Assembly (NCBI GenBank): GCA_020465985.1
Contig: JAANYP010000806.1
Location: 186,001-250,000, forward strand
Source: Centrapalus pauciflorus
Taxonomy: Eukaryota > Streptophyta > Magnoliopsida > Asterales > Asteraceae
Length of the DNA: 64,000 nt
Direction of reading: 5' to 3'
Every line of letters begins with the position of its first letter. Within the stretch, counting starts at the first letter, position 1. Both the position numbers and the translations under genes were made by a program. The notes below the pieces were generated by a model. That model was not told the DNA's origin and did no database searches. It saw only the letters and a program-made list of their open reading frames with translations. Positions 1 to 11,240 of this stretch are shown here, piece by piece.

Positions 1-1868
1 CATTAGGCGGATCTGGACAATGAAGCTGAACTTACTGCTAACAAGAATCTATACCACGGTCCAACCTTAATCAAAAGTAAGCAGAAGGACAACCAGATAT
101 CAGCCATATTAAAGTAACAATCGGCAAAATAACTGTACACCAAGTAATAAAGTAAACTATTAAATACAAATGATAAACTAAAACCAAAAGAAACTAAAAG
201 AATCATCCTGAACACCATTAGAGATCACCACAGGCTCGGAACACCGACACGGCGATGAGAATATGTCTGTGGGATAATAAAGCCTCCTGGCTTTGCGCTA
301 CGGGAGGCATCCAAAATGCACACAGGTGGTCTAGCATCAAAGATCGTAGCAGAGGAAGCAGGAGAAGTCTTAGATAGGCCCACATCAACTGGAGTAGGTG
401 AATGATGAAGTGGTGTAGGCGGTGGTAAGGATTGAGGAGACTAGTACGGGGAAGGCGGTGGCTGCTACTCCTGACCCTCAGGGGTATCAGACTGTGTCGG
501 GTCCTCAGATGGAGCAGTAGGGGTATCAATAAGGGAGTAGGGCTGGGGCGGTAACGATGGTAATCCAGCAGCTGCCAATTGTTAGTCCGTAGCCCGATAT
601 GTTTGAAGAATCATAGTGAGGGCGTCATAATGAGCTATTGGATCAGTAGGTAAAACTCCAAAATGTAAGGCTGGAGGAGTCGATGGAAAGTGGGTAGAGG
701 TAGCTGCACGAGAATGCTAAGGAAGATCGAGACGAAGAACAAGGGGCGGGGGTGGATCGTGCTGGGCTCTCGGCTGAGGCTGGGGCACGACAAGTTGATT
801 GTGCCGACGATCTACTATGCCCATATTGCGGAGAGTCTAAAACTGAATATGAATAATGCCATGCTCAAGAACTCTCGTAAGGTGTTCCTCTATATCCAGA
901 GTCAAAACGCCTAGTCGACAAGCTAAATGTGTGATAGAAGCTCCACCAGTGATGGCACTACTCGTATGAACAACAGAACAATGACAAAGGAAATATCCTA
1001 AACGATATGCTATCTGAGCATGTCGCGCTGCTCTCAACATAAATGCCTACTCTCCAAATCCTTAATCAAAACACTACACGCAGCAACTTCGCGCCCACAT
1101 AATGTCTCTGCCAAAATCCTCCAAAATAACGGATGTAGCGGATCTTTGAATGATGTGCCTTTGGCAGAGTTGGTGTATCGGCCAGTTGCAAATTCTGCCT
1201 AAAAAGAGAGGTGATCAATGTCTGTGGGAGTATCACGAGCAGCATCATCAAACATCGGTGAAGAAGCCTCCTCGGCTGTGTATATTCCCATCACTGTGGA
1301 AAAGTATCCTACTAAGAACTCACTCTCAATCCCTAATAGTCGGAAGCCTATCATGCCTATGGCATCATAATCTGTAATTGTCCCATCAAAAACCACTGTG
1401 GCTAAAAACTCTTAGCATAACTCGAGATAAAAGGGGATCTCGAATAGCAAGAAGTCACTCAAAAGGCGGAGGGTGATCCAAATCATTGTGACCATGCTGC
1501 ATAATTAGGCGTAGGCGATCCGCGATGCTAATGGTAGTCATATCGGCCTAGTTGATAGAAGTCGTAGATGCGAAACTATCGCCGACCAATTTGGAAAACT
1601 CCTTCTAATCGTCATCCCTCGTGAAATCTAGCCACTGATCAAGATTTGGAGGGCTTACTTCAGCAGGTTTGGAGTCTGCCTCATAGTCAATGTCTGGTAT
1701 AGGAGAGGAAGGAGGGGCAAGATTCGCCGCGGCCTGTTGCCTCGCATGATCTAATCACATCTCAAATTTAGTTTGAATTAACACCGCAAGAACTGTGTAT
1801 CAAGCAGATATAAGTGTACAAAGAATAGAAGAACAAAGATAAAGGCTATAATCTAAGAAAAACTTTGA
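1..1868 (-). pseudogene. Decayed first ORF of an Athila-like Ty3/Gypsy element (inverted piece of element A family)
   Basis: Read on the minus strand from about 1760 downward, an alanine/proline-rich start (HARQQAAANLAPP) leads into a globular part with the motif ITGGASITHLACRLGVL at about 953-903, then a proline-rich tail near 700-230. Stops and frame changes occur throughout, so it is not functional. A conserved block of this form is typical of the first ORF (Gag-side protein) of Athila-type elements; that assignment comes from remembered family resemblance and is tentative. The stretch 1-200 shows no coding signal. The piece lies opposite in orientation to the gag-pol that starts at 2347 and follows LTR-like sequence at 1869-2346, as expected of a 5' ORF placed just after an LTR. 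Confidence 0.5.
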
Positions 1869-2346
1869 CTATAACTTGATAAAAAAAATTAAAAATAAAT
1901 AAAAATTACAATAAATAAAAGAAAAATAAAATTGAAAATGAAAATATAGAAAAATAATAATAATAATCATAGAATGAAATGCATGCTTATGAACCCGTGA
2001 GTGATACACGAATATAGTAAAGAATGCATGTGGGGACCAAAGCATGAGCATTTTATCATGATGATTGCTAGTTTACCTCTAAGCACTTCCACGCATAAGA
2101 TGATGACTAACAACGCTAAATAGATTACTTTCAGATGGAGAGAAACAAGTACAGAAAAACAATTCAGCCAACTAAAGAGTAGCTTAAATGAGCAAACAGA
2201 ACCACAAGTCTCTCTTTTGGTCTTTAAAGCCAACACATGAATTACAACCAGAAAGATATAACCCGACTTATAAGCGGACACTGAGAATGCATGCCTTAAC
2301 CGATGATGCAAGATGCAACCAAAAAGATATAACCAGACTCTGATCA
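1869..2346 (-). repeat. LTR/leader fragment of element A family, inverted
   Basis: The reverse complement of about 2030-2346 aligns with 21817-22106 on the plus strand. Shared stretches include CAGAGTCTGGTTATAT, GGCATGCATTCTCAGTG and GCTCATGCTT. Because the plus copy lies downstream of the A integrase, in LTR position, this segment is best read as the 3' part of the same LTR plus leader in inverted orientation. Homology stops abruptly at about 2346, where plus-strand gag sequence begins. No primer-binding site was recognised. The stretch 1870-1990 is A/T-rich low-complexity DNA. Confidence 0.6.
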
Positions 2347-3240
2347 GGCTACATATGCTTCTGAGTACCAACAGGATGAAGTGTACCTTTCTTCTGGAGA
2401 CTATGAGTACACACTCGAAGGTTTTTCAAGACCCAACAATAATCTGAATTAATCCCCTCAAAATACCTTCAGACCTCAGGGGTTTTCTAACCGACCTCGT
2501 CCTCGACCTCCAGGGTTCGCTCACCCTTGCCCACAGTTTAACCCTCACGCTGGTTACAATCAGGGTAATTTAAGAGGTTACAATCTAGGTAGTTCGGGAG
2601 GTTATAATCAGGGGTATAACCAAGGTTTTCAGCAGGGGCAAGGACAGAGGTTCCAACCTCATGGCAAAGGATTTGCACCAAACCAGAATGTTCAAATTCT
2701 TCAGAATCCTCGCCATCAACAACAATATCAGTGGCAGAACCAAAACACTTCTTCTCAAGATAATCCGAGTTTGGAAGAGATGATGGCAAAGTACATGGTC
2801 AAGAAGTCCGTAATTAATGATAATCAGCAATCTGCGATGTAGAATCTTGAGAATCAGCTTGGTCAGATGGTTAAGACTTTAAATGAGATGTAGTCAGGAG
2901 AGCTTCCTAGTAATACAATTCCTAATACTAAGGGGAACAAAGATGGTTGTTACAAGAAGTGGAATGACAACCAAAAGTCCTGAACCGTCTAACTCCCCAC
3001 CTCCCTTCTTCACCCTAAGATGAGAAAGGGTCGGAGACCACTCTGGAGCAGGTGCATCCACCAAGATCAGTGAGTCCCGCACAAGCCCATCTCTACAAGT
3101 CTCTACAGCAAATCTTTACTAATCACCTATCCCGTATCCTAGTCGTTTGAAAAAAGAGGTGCAAGATATGCAGTATGGTATGTTTCTGGGTATGTTTAAA
3201 TAGTTGCAGATCAACATTCCATGTGTTGATGTAACTACAT
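2347..3240 (+). pseudogene. Element A gag, C-terminal part and gag-protease linker
   Basis: The open frame at the inversion junction reads into an arginine/proline-rich stretch, then a glycine/glutamine/asparagine-rich low-complexity region at about 2510-2690 with repeated GYNQG units. SLEEMMAKYMVKKS and the coiled segment NLENQLGQMVKTLNEM follow at about 2770-2895, interrupted by TAG codons. This order is normal for the end of Athila-type Gag. After 2930 the frame is broken, but KKEVQDMQYGMF and LQINIPCVDVTT just before 3240 are the usual linker to protease. The N-terminal Gag is not in plus orientation; it was presumably lost to the inversion at 2346. Confidence 0.75.
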
Positions 3241-4150
3241 AGATGCCTAAGTATGCTAAGTTCCTGAAAGACCTCCTTTCGAATCGTCAGAAGCTTAAGG
3301 ATCTAGTTACAGTTGAGATAAATGCTGAATGTTCATCTATCCTCCCGAACAAGCTTCTAGTTAAGCAGGATGATCCGGGTAGTTTCACGATACCTTCTCA
3401 TATAGGGCCTCTCCATGTTACTAATGCTCTTGGTGATCTGGGAGCTAGCATTAATCTCATGCCTTTTTTGTTATATGCTCGGTTAGGATCAGGAGATGCT
3501 AAACCTACACGCATAAGTAATCAGCTAGCCGATAGATCAGTTATGTTCCCAAAGGGGATTGCTGAGATTATGCTGGTGAAAGTGGATAAATTTGTTTTCC
3601 TTGTCGACTTTGTGATCATGGACATGAGCGAAGACTGTACTATATTGCTCAATTTGGGAAGACCTTTCCTAACTATGTCCCACACTATCATTGATGTATT
3701 TGATAATAAGCTTATGCTTCTGGTTGGGAATGAGTGAGTCAGTTTTGATGTTGATAAGGCGATGCAAGAGCCTAATGACACAACCGAGTCCATTTATTTT
3801 GTTAAGTCTTCACACTTCTCTGATAGAGAGCATTATATTGAATATGATGAGATGTTGTTGAAGTCATTGTTGTCGAAACAAGAGACGTCTATATCACCGG
3901 AAGTAGACACTTGTATTACTGATGATGATCTATCCTCGTATCCGACTTCTTTAGAAACTACTTTCGTTGTCCACTCTGACGATCCCGTTGAATTGTGTGT
4001 CGTTGATACATATCCGCCTACTGAGGAGGTTGTACCTGTGGATAATGAAGAGTTAGTCACATATAAGTTATCCATTGAAGATCCTCCAACTCTCAAACTT
4101 AAGGAGCTGCCATCTCATCTTGAGTTCGCCTATCTAGAGGGGCAATCTTA
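3241..4150 (+). pseudogene. Element A aspartic protease and linker
   Basis: A 164-residue open stretch (3243-3737) carries the retropepsin-like domain of Athila/Tat elements. It has GDLGASINLMP, where the active-site triad normally reads D-[ST/L]-G, and a second flap-side motif ILLNLGRPFLTMSHTIIDV near 3650-3690. A TGA at 3735 ends it. The same frame style continues as an acidic, low-complexity linker at 3762-4151, rich in D, E, T and P and ending at a TAG, which is the usual spacer between PR and RT here. The protein would process the Gag-Pol polyprotein inside the virus-like particle. Nonsense codons make it inactive. Confidence 0.8.
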
Positions 4151-5100
4151 GTTTCTGGTGATTATCGGCAAGGATCTTTCTAGTGAAGAGAAGGCACCAC
4201 TCTTGAGAGTTCTGAAATAGCATTAGCGGGCTATTGCATGGAAGATTACCTACGAGGCATTAGCCCTGCTTTTTGCACCCATAAGATTCTGATGGAGGAG
4301 GACATCAAGCCTGTGATTCAGCCCCAAAGGAGAGTGAACCCGAAGATTCACGATGTTATAAAAAAAGAAGTACTGAAGCTTCTTGATGTCGGGTTGATAT
4401 ATCCTATTTTTGACTCTCCGTGGGTGAGTCATGTGCATGTAGTCCCTAAAGAAGGGGGTATGACTGTCATTCAGAATGAATAGAACAAGTTGATTCCTTC
4501 AAGGACAGTCACGGGTTGGCGAGTTTGCGTTGACTACCGCAAGCTCAATGATTCATCCAGTAAGGATCACTTTCCTTTGCCTTTATTGATTAGATGCTTG
4601 AGCGACTATCTGCAAACAAGTTCTATTATTTCTTGGATGGTTTCTCAAGATACTTTCAGATCCCGATTAGCCCCCAAGATCTGGACAAGACTACTTTCAG
4701 TTGCCCTTATGGGACGTCTGCATATAGGTACATGCCTTTTGGTTTGTGCAATGCTCCTGCGACATTCCAGCGGTGTATGGTAGTTATCTTCCATGATATG
4801 ATCGAGAAGTGTGATGAGGTATTTATGGATGATTTCTCTGTGTTTGGTAACTCTTTCTCGGACTACCTGACTAACATAAAGAAGAGGCTAACCCAATATG
4901 AGGAGACCAATCTGGTCCTTAATTGGGAGAAGTGTCATTTCATGGTCCGAGAGGGTATAGTGTTAGGACACAAGATCTCGAGTAAGGGAATTGAGGTAGA
5001 TAGGGCTATGGTTGGGACTATATCTAAGCTGCCTCCTCCCACGTCAGTTAAGTCAGTTCATAGTTTTCCAGGGCAAGCTGGTTTGGTGATTCATTAAAGA
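4151..5100 (+). pseudogene. Element A reverse transcriptase
   Basis: Three overlapping frame segments (4238-4483, 4490-4590, 4594-5097) together cover RT. Motifs include CTHKILMEED, INPKIHDVIKKEVLKLL-like sequence, GWRVCVDYRKLND, FPLP, a palm segment YFLDGFSRYFQIPI, MPFGLCNAPATFQRCM and the catalytic FMDDFSVFG at about 4825-4850. Both catalytic aspartates of the MDD box are present. Frameshifts near 4485 and 4590, and a TAG at 4481, break it. RT copies the genomic RNA in the cytoplasmic particle. Similarity to Athila/Tat RT is strong through the whole palm. Confidence 0.9.
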
Positions 5101-5881
5101 CTTCTCAGTCATTGCACGCCCTATGACTAAGCTCTTTCAAAAGGATGCAACATTTTTCTTCGATGATGAATGTTTGCAGTCCTTAAACACGTTGAAAGAG
5201 AAGCTAACCACTGCCCGTATCATGGTGGCACTGGACTGGGAGCCGTCATTTTGAGTTGATGTGTGATGCGAGTGACTTTGATACTGGGGCATTTTTAGGT
5301 CAATGTCGGAATAAACAGTTCCATGCCATATACTTTGCAAGTAAGACTCTTACAGATCCTCAGCGTAACTACACTTCGACAGAGAAAGAGCTTCTTGTTG
5401 TGGTTTATGCGTTCGAGAAATTCCGATCACACCTGGTTCTCTCGAAAACAATGGTCTATACTGATCATGCAGCTCTGAGATACTTGTTCCAGAAGCAGGA
5501 TGCACAACCACGTTTGATTCGATGGATTCTTCTTCTCCAGGAGTTTGATATTGAGATCAAAGACAAGAAAGGAGCTGAGAATCTAGCGGCAGATCATTTG
5601 AGCAGATTAGAAAATTCAGACTTGCCTCCTTTATATGAGTCTGACTTCAAAGAGAGAATCCCTGTTGAGTCCTTGTGTGCAGTACAGACAACAAACGACT
5701 ACCCATGGTTTGCTCAGTATGCAAACTATTGGCAGGTAACGTGTTGGTGAAAGGGTTACCTCATCAACAAAAGAAGAAGTTCTTGTGGGACTTTAAGAAC
5801 TACATCTAGGATGACCCGTATCTATTTCGGGTATGTGCCGATCAGATCATTCCTTGGTGTGTGTTTCACGATAAGGCATTC
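5101..5881 (+). pseudogene. Element A RNase H and start of integrase zinc-binding region
   Basis: Open stretch 5256-5750 encodes Gypsy RNase H with MCDASDFDTGAF, STEKELLVVVYAFEKFRSHL and MVYTDHAALRYL, so the D-E-D residues are retained. RWILLLQEFDIEIKDKKG and ENLAADHLSRLEN mark the domain end. Frame is lost near 5100-5250 (tether) and after 5740. Past 5750 another frame reads QQKKKFLWDFKNYI and CADQIIPWCVFHDKAF, the lead-in to the integrase HHCC domain. Element D enters at 5887. The coding path resumes at 18944. Confidence 0.88.
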
Positions 5882-5886
5882 TAAAT
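5882..5886. repeat. Target-site duplication TAAAT, left copy
   Basis: TAAAT immediately left of the D terminal bases TGTCAAG is repeated at 18939-18943 just after the other terminus CCCAACA. A 5-bp duplication is what Copia integrases produce. Removing D plus one TAAAT rejoins the A integrase region. Confidence 0.92.
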
Positions 5887-6504
5887 TGTCAAGATCAAAT
5901 CACCTAAGACTAACTGGTTTGAAAAAACCAGAGTTAAACCAATAATCTTATTTTGAGTCAAAGTCCAATTAAGAAGTTTGCGGAATAACACTCAATTGCT
6001 TTAAGAAACTTTTAGAACAATAAGAAGAGTACAATTTAGAACAATAATCACAATCAATACCAAAACCTTTGTTTAACGAATCTCTGATTACAATCACCTC
6101 TAATCTGTTTGATTAGACGAAGAACACAAGTTGTTCTTAGGGTTTTTCAACCTTAGAGGCTTTAGAAACTTAATCAGAATACAAGTTATAATGTCAATTG
6201 CTTAAGCACCGAGTACATTAGAAAGACCTAGTCTATCTCTATTTATAACCTTCTGATTTGTTTCCTTGACAATCTGCAATTTTTCTGAGAGTATATCTTT
6301 GGAAGATCTTCAAATCTTCAAATCTTTATCACTTCCTGATTTGTAGCACTTTCTGTTATCAACTTCTTGACAAGCTTGAACTTTAACTCTAGCAGCTTGA
6401 ACATTTTGCACTAGCAGCTCGAACTTTGTAATTACACAGAAATACTGCTAACAGTCTGAGAAATCCTAACTAACAGCTTGACATACTTAGATTATTTTCC
6501 AAAA
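5887..6504 (-). repeat. Element D 3' LTR
   Basis: It aligns over its whole length with 18347-18938, with many substitutions and small indels. On the element strand it contains a TATA box at 6247-6240 (TATAAATA, from CTCTATTTATAACC on plus). Upstream of that box (about 6380-6480) lie repeated words AGCAGCTCGAAC, AGCTTGAAC and ACTAACAG. The LTR start is mutated from TGTTGG to TTTTGG, judging from the 5' copy. Confidence 0.9.
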
Positions 6505-6519
6505 ATCTCCCTCTCACTT
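6505..6519 (-). other. Element D polypurine tract
   Basis: Read on the minus strand the bases are AAGTGAGAGGGAGAT, directly upstream of the 3' LTR, where the plus-strand primer forms during reverse transcription. The 96 bases between this tract and ORF3 show nothing else. Confidence 0.75.
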
Positions 6520-6615
6520 AAATGCTTAAGTAAGACTTTAGGTTTCTTACAGATAAGGAAATATATACAAAGTAAAACTGTTATACACAAACTAAGGCAT
6601 CTAAAAACTTACATA

Positions 6616-9369
6616 TTACAATTGTTTAAGCTTCTGTCTTAAAGCCTTTATGAAGTCTCTTTTCAGTTCTTCTTTATCAGAAGTTATCTTCATTGTGCTC
6701 ATCTGATGTAGCCACTCTCTTGGAAAATTGAGAAATTTAAAACTATAGAATCTACTGGATCCATCTGCCAGTTTGAGTCTATATGTCATGGATTTTTTAT
6801 ATAGATCAATCTGTACAATCTTCATTTCCTTGGCAGCGTCTATGTCCATTCTTGAAGATTCTTGATCAACGATGCTTTGAAAATCTTTTATGATAGTCTG
6901 AACCCACACTATTGGTGATCTAGAGTGGCTAGCCTTCCAAATATTGTGCATCTGCGTCAGCTTTGCTCCAGTCATCCTTTGAACGATTTGGAATAGTTTC
7001 TTATACTCTTCTTCTGGACCAACTTCTCTTTTAACCACAAGATGATATACAAGATCAATGTTGTCCATTGATTTGATATACCTTATTGATGGTTTGGAAA
7101 TGTCATATTTATCCAAGACTTTCTCTATCTCCATTGCTTTCTATAATTGCTGATCAAACATGACCCTTTTTACTTGATCAAACTTTGCTTGAGGAATGAC
7201 TTCTGGTTGGGGCACAACAACAGTTTGAGAGGGTTCCTTTGATTGAGCCACAACATTGGTCTGAGAAAAGTCTTGGACTTGTTTAGGAGCTTTTTCTTTG
7301 GCAGTGGCCTTATCATACAAGGCCTGGAGCTTCTCTGTAGACCATGATTGTGCAAGGGCTCTTGGAATACCAGCACTTGCAGAATTCACTTGCCAATTTA
7401 TTAAAAACCTTCTGTGATCGTCCTTTGAAGGCCCTGTTGGCCTGTTTCTCTTGTTTTGCCCTTCTTTGACAACAAATCCACGTAAATAGTCACCAAGGGT
7501 TTCATCATCACCCATAGGAGATTCAGTTTGTTGATCAAGAATTCTAGCCGATTTAGTATCAGCAGCAACTTGAGCTTCTTTTGAAACAAACTTGATCTTT
7601 GGCTCTTCAATTAGAATACCTTTGCCTTTGCCTGAAACTGATGCTTAGACTGTTGAGGATGTCCCTTGATTTCCTTCTCTGATTAACGCACGACCTGGCC
7701 TTTTATGAGAAACAGCTTGAACTTCTTAACTAACAATTTGAGAAACTGGTGGGACTGTTAGCCCAGAAGCTGAAACTGCTAGAGGTGAACTTGAAACTGC
7801 TTGGAATGAATGTGGGATCTCCTGATTCTCCACCTTTTTGGATGCATTGGTTTGATTAGAGGGACCAAAAATTGTAGCTAATAGGGTTTGAATCTACTTC
7901 TCGAGTTGGACAATCTTGGTGCCATAGAGCTTCAACCCTAGTTGGAATTGGGCAAGCTTTTGCTGTTGGACTGCTGAGAGCTTTTGAGGTGCAAGAATTT
8001 CTGATCCCTATGCAGCAATAGTGGACTTGTAATGTTCCAAAATAGCCAAAAACTGGTTTCAGCTGGGGATCGGTCAAAACCATTAGTTGCAGACTGGCCT
8101 CAAGATCTTCAAATGATAAAGGTATATGAGAACTATCATTGCCACCAATACCAGATATATAAGTAGCATCTGGGCCCCTTTGTTCTTAGTATTGGGGACT
8201 TCCAGAATGTGCTTGCACACCCACAGTTGCCATGGGTGTGGTATTAGGAATGTTGGAACTGTCGTGTGCCCCTTGTGCAGAAGCATCAGTAGTTCCAGCC
8301 ACAGAGCCCAGATGAACATCCTCAGGAGGGATGTTCACCTCCATATTGAGGTTGAGAGAATCCTTGGTGGGTTCCCTTTGGATATGCTATGCAAGAGTAT
8401 CCTCTTGCACATGGATATTTTGCACTGGTTGTGGGACTGAGGTGGAAAAGCACCTGCAACCCTTTGTTTCTTTTTAGTATATATTTTGAGTGGTGGGGCT
8501 GGGGATGTATGTCTCATAGAAGGATCAGAAGGGATATTTGTATCATGTGAAGTTTGTTGGGATCCTGGGGGTGAAGTAGTAATGTAGGGCTGAGCCTGCT
8601 CAGGATCCTCTCCCCTGTTTCTTGGAAAGATAATCTGCATTGCTTGAGGCAATGAGACATCAACACTATGAAAATTGGCACTCTGTTTCAAAAATATTCT
8701 TACAGATGGTAAAGAGTGCCTATGGGAAACATATATCCTTTTTTGTATTTTTAAAGAATTGCAAGATTTTTTAATTATTTCAGATAAGAATCGAGGATAC
8801 ATCAAAAATTTCCTATTCTTTAAGGCATGATGCCTTAACATCCCTTGAAAAATCATATTTAAAAAATTGAACTTTTGGCCTGTGGATACGCAAACTAAAG
8901 CAGTTGCAATATTTGAAGAAAATTCAGAACTACGAGTTTTTTAGGACTTAGACATTGTTGAACGATATATACAAGGTATTTCCATTTGGCGCCAAAATGT
9001 GCTTTAAAAAGTAAATGAATCACTTTGTCCCCTATACCCTATTTCAAAAAAACCGTCATGTAAAGCAGTTAGAGAGAGATCATTTATACCTTCAGCATCT
9101 TGCAGATGCAATTGGTGTCGAATGGAATCCTCTGAAATGGTGATGGTATGACCATAAATGGTAGAAACAAGAGAAGAAATTCCATCTTGTGTGTTCAGAT
9201 TATCTTTATTCCAGAATTGCTCTGTGTGTGATACATAGATGGTAGGGTTTACTATAAGAGTATATTGGGTGGATGAACTGCGAAGGAAATCCATCATTTC
9301 ATGAAACGGTTGCAGTTCAGCATGCTTTAGGGTGTATGGAAGACAGTTGTGATCTTTGACAAACTCCAT
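6616..9369 (-). pseudogene. Element D ORF3 (Sirevirus third ORF, so-called env-like position)
   Basis: The start codon at 9369 (MEFVKDHNCLPYTLKHAEL) opens an N-terminal domain with PTIYVSHTEQFWNKD and DSIRHQLHLQDAEG. After a frameshift near 8900 come FGAKWKYLVYIVQQCLSPKK and NRKFLMYPRF (about 8790), a proline/serine/glutamine-rich middle (7150-8650), and a C-terminal domain (6616-7134) containing MTYRLKLADGSSRFYSF. I recognise this as the hypothetical protein found after RNase H in Copia elements of Asteraceae and relatives. Its biochemical role is unknown and I see no signal peptide or membrane helix. Stops and frameshifts break the middle. Confidence 0.75.
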
Positions 9370-9743
9370 TGATCCTCAAGAACGAGAGGGTTTAGGGTTT
9401 GGCTCAAAGATTAGGGAATCACACAGGGAGGGAATGAGAGGGCTCTGGAAGATATTTAGAAACTGGTAGTTGTAACTGAACGAAACTGGGACTTTTAAGG
9501 GTTTGGATTTGAAAATATCTAGTCCCGCGTTCAAACGCCCTAGAAATGACTCAAATGCCCTGAACAGTAAACAGACCAAGTGAAGAACAACTAACAGTTC
9601 GAGAAAATATACTAGCAACTTGAGAATAGTCTCAAGCTGTTAGTTAATTACAGAGCAATATCTATTGGAACAGTGTCTCCCCTTTAACTAAACACATAAT
9701 TAAGAATTTACACAGATTACAAAATATGCTAATTTAAGGTAGA
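9370..9743 (-). promoter_or_regulatory. Element D spacer between RNase H and ORF3
   Basis: Non-coding. It holds an inverted repeat CTTGAG-AATAGT-CTCAAG at 9619-9636 on plus and the words ACTAACAG and ACTAGCAACTTGAG, close to words in the D LTR (ACTAACAGCTTGA, ACTAGCAGCTCGAAC). On the element strand a TATA-like TCTAAATATC lies near 9460, followed by a C/T-rich stretch and CCCTAAACCCTCTCG just before the ORF3 start. This may be an internal promoter for ORF3; that is inference. Confidence 0.45.
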
Positions 9744-11240
9744 TTAATCCATGTATAGCATACCAATATTTGATACCAGAAAAGTGAATCTTGCAACACA
9801 GAATGGTTTAGTAAAAAGATCCGTTAACTGATCATCAGTATGAATTTTGGTAACTTGAATTAACTTCCTTTCATTACAATCCCTTATAAAATGAAATCTA
9901 ATATCTATTTGCTTGGTTTTGGGAAACTTTACAGGAATTTTTACAATACTGATTGCACTTGAATTGTCAATATATTTAGGAGTAGATAGAAAGTGCATAC
10001 CATAGTCTCTTTGTCTGTTCTGAATCCACAGAACCTAAGAGCAACAGCTAGCAGCTGCCACATATTCTGCCTCAGTGGATACTGTGGTTTGCTTCTTGCA
10101 CTTCCAAGAGACTAGTCTTGCTCCTAGATATTGACATCCTCCAGTTGTTGACTTCCTATCTATATTGCAGCCTCCATAGTCACTGTCACAATATGAAGTT
10201 AGTTCAAGAGGAGAATCCTTAGGATACCATAGGCCCAATTTTGGTTGGCCTTTTAGATATCTAAAAATTCTCTTAACAGCAAACAAATGTGAGTCCTTTG
10301 GGGCACATTGGAACCTGGCAAAAACACAAAACGACAAACATTATGTCTAGTATAGAAGATGTGAGATACATAAGTGAACCTATCAAAGATTTGTACAAAT
10401 GTATGTCCACATCTATTCCTTCTTTATCTGCATCAAGCTGCTTGTGAGTGTCAATTGGAGTGCTTGCAACTTTTGTATCCTTGTACCCAAACTTCTCCAG
10501 AATGTCATTCACATACTTTGACTGACTGATGAAGAGGCCAGTGGGCTTCCGCTTAACTTGCAATCATAGAAAGAAAGTTAATTCTCCCATTGAACTCATC
10601 TGATACTTTTTGTGTATCAAAGTATCAAATTCCTTGCAAAGTATGTCATTGGTTGATCCAAAGATGATATCATCAACATAGATCTGAAGAAGAAGGATCT
10701 CTGTTTTGATAAAGTTTGTGAACAATGTCTTGTCTAGAGTACCTCTCTTGAATCCATTCTGTAGTAAGTAGAAAGACAAAGTGTCATACCATGCTCTAGG
10801 AGCTTGGTGTAGCCCATAGAGTGCTTTATCTAATTTGTAAACCCAGACAGGAAACTTTTAGTCTTCAAACCCAAGAGGTTGACACACATATACCTCCTCA
10901 TCAATCGTACCATACAGGAATGCAGATTTTACATCCATTTGATACCCCTTGAACCTATGTAGCATGCATAGGATAAGAATAGTCTGATAGCTTCAATCCT
11001 TGCTACTGTAGCAAAGACATCATCATAGTCTATTCCTTCTTCTTGAGTGTATCCTTGACCTACTAGCCTTGCGTTGTTCTTGATCACTATACCTCTTTTA
11101 TCCTTTTTATTCCTGAAAACCCATCTTGTACCAATTTCCCCCTTCCCTTTAGGCAAATCAACCAGTTGCCACACATTCTGAATCCTGAACTGCAGTAGCT
11201 ATTCTTGCGTGGCTTCAATCCAAGACGGATCCTTCAGAGC
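9744..11240 (-). pseudogene. Element D reverse transcriptase and RNase H
   Basis: RT begins near 11174 with VWQLVDLPKGKG, then GTRWVFRNKKDKRG, ARLVGQGYTQEEGIDYDDVF and, after a frameshift near 10930, the DVKSAFLYG region. KLDKALYGLHQAPRAWYD and the intact catalytic IYVDDIIFGSTND lie at about 10690-10650. RNase H (10337-9744) has SLIGSLMYLTSS upstream, SYCDSDYGGC, RKSTTGGCQYLG, STEAEYVAAASCCS, then after a break FPKTKQIDIRFHFIRD and DLFTKPF. Stops at 10034-10036 and frameshifts near 10560 and 10300 inactivate it. The layout is canonical for Copia pol. Confidence 0.92.

Noticed and set aside
690..914. Plus-strand ORF at the left edge
   Set aside because: Antisense to the minus-strand first ORF of the A-type fragment; no independent support.
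1967..2371. 134-codon minus ORF whose translation resembles a plus ORF at 21768-21974
   Set aside because: The similarity is that of duplicated LTR DNA read in matching frames, not a conserved protein.
6616..9369. ORF3 proteins as true envelope proteins
   Set aside because: Position fits the env-like ORF of some Sireviruses, but I see no signal peptide, membrane helix or fusion motif in D, B, C, E or F.
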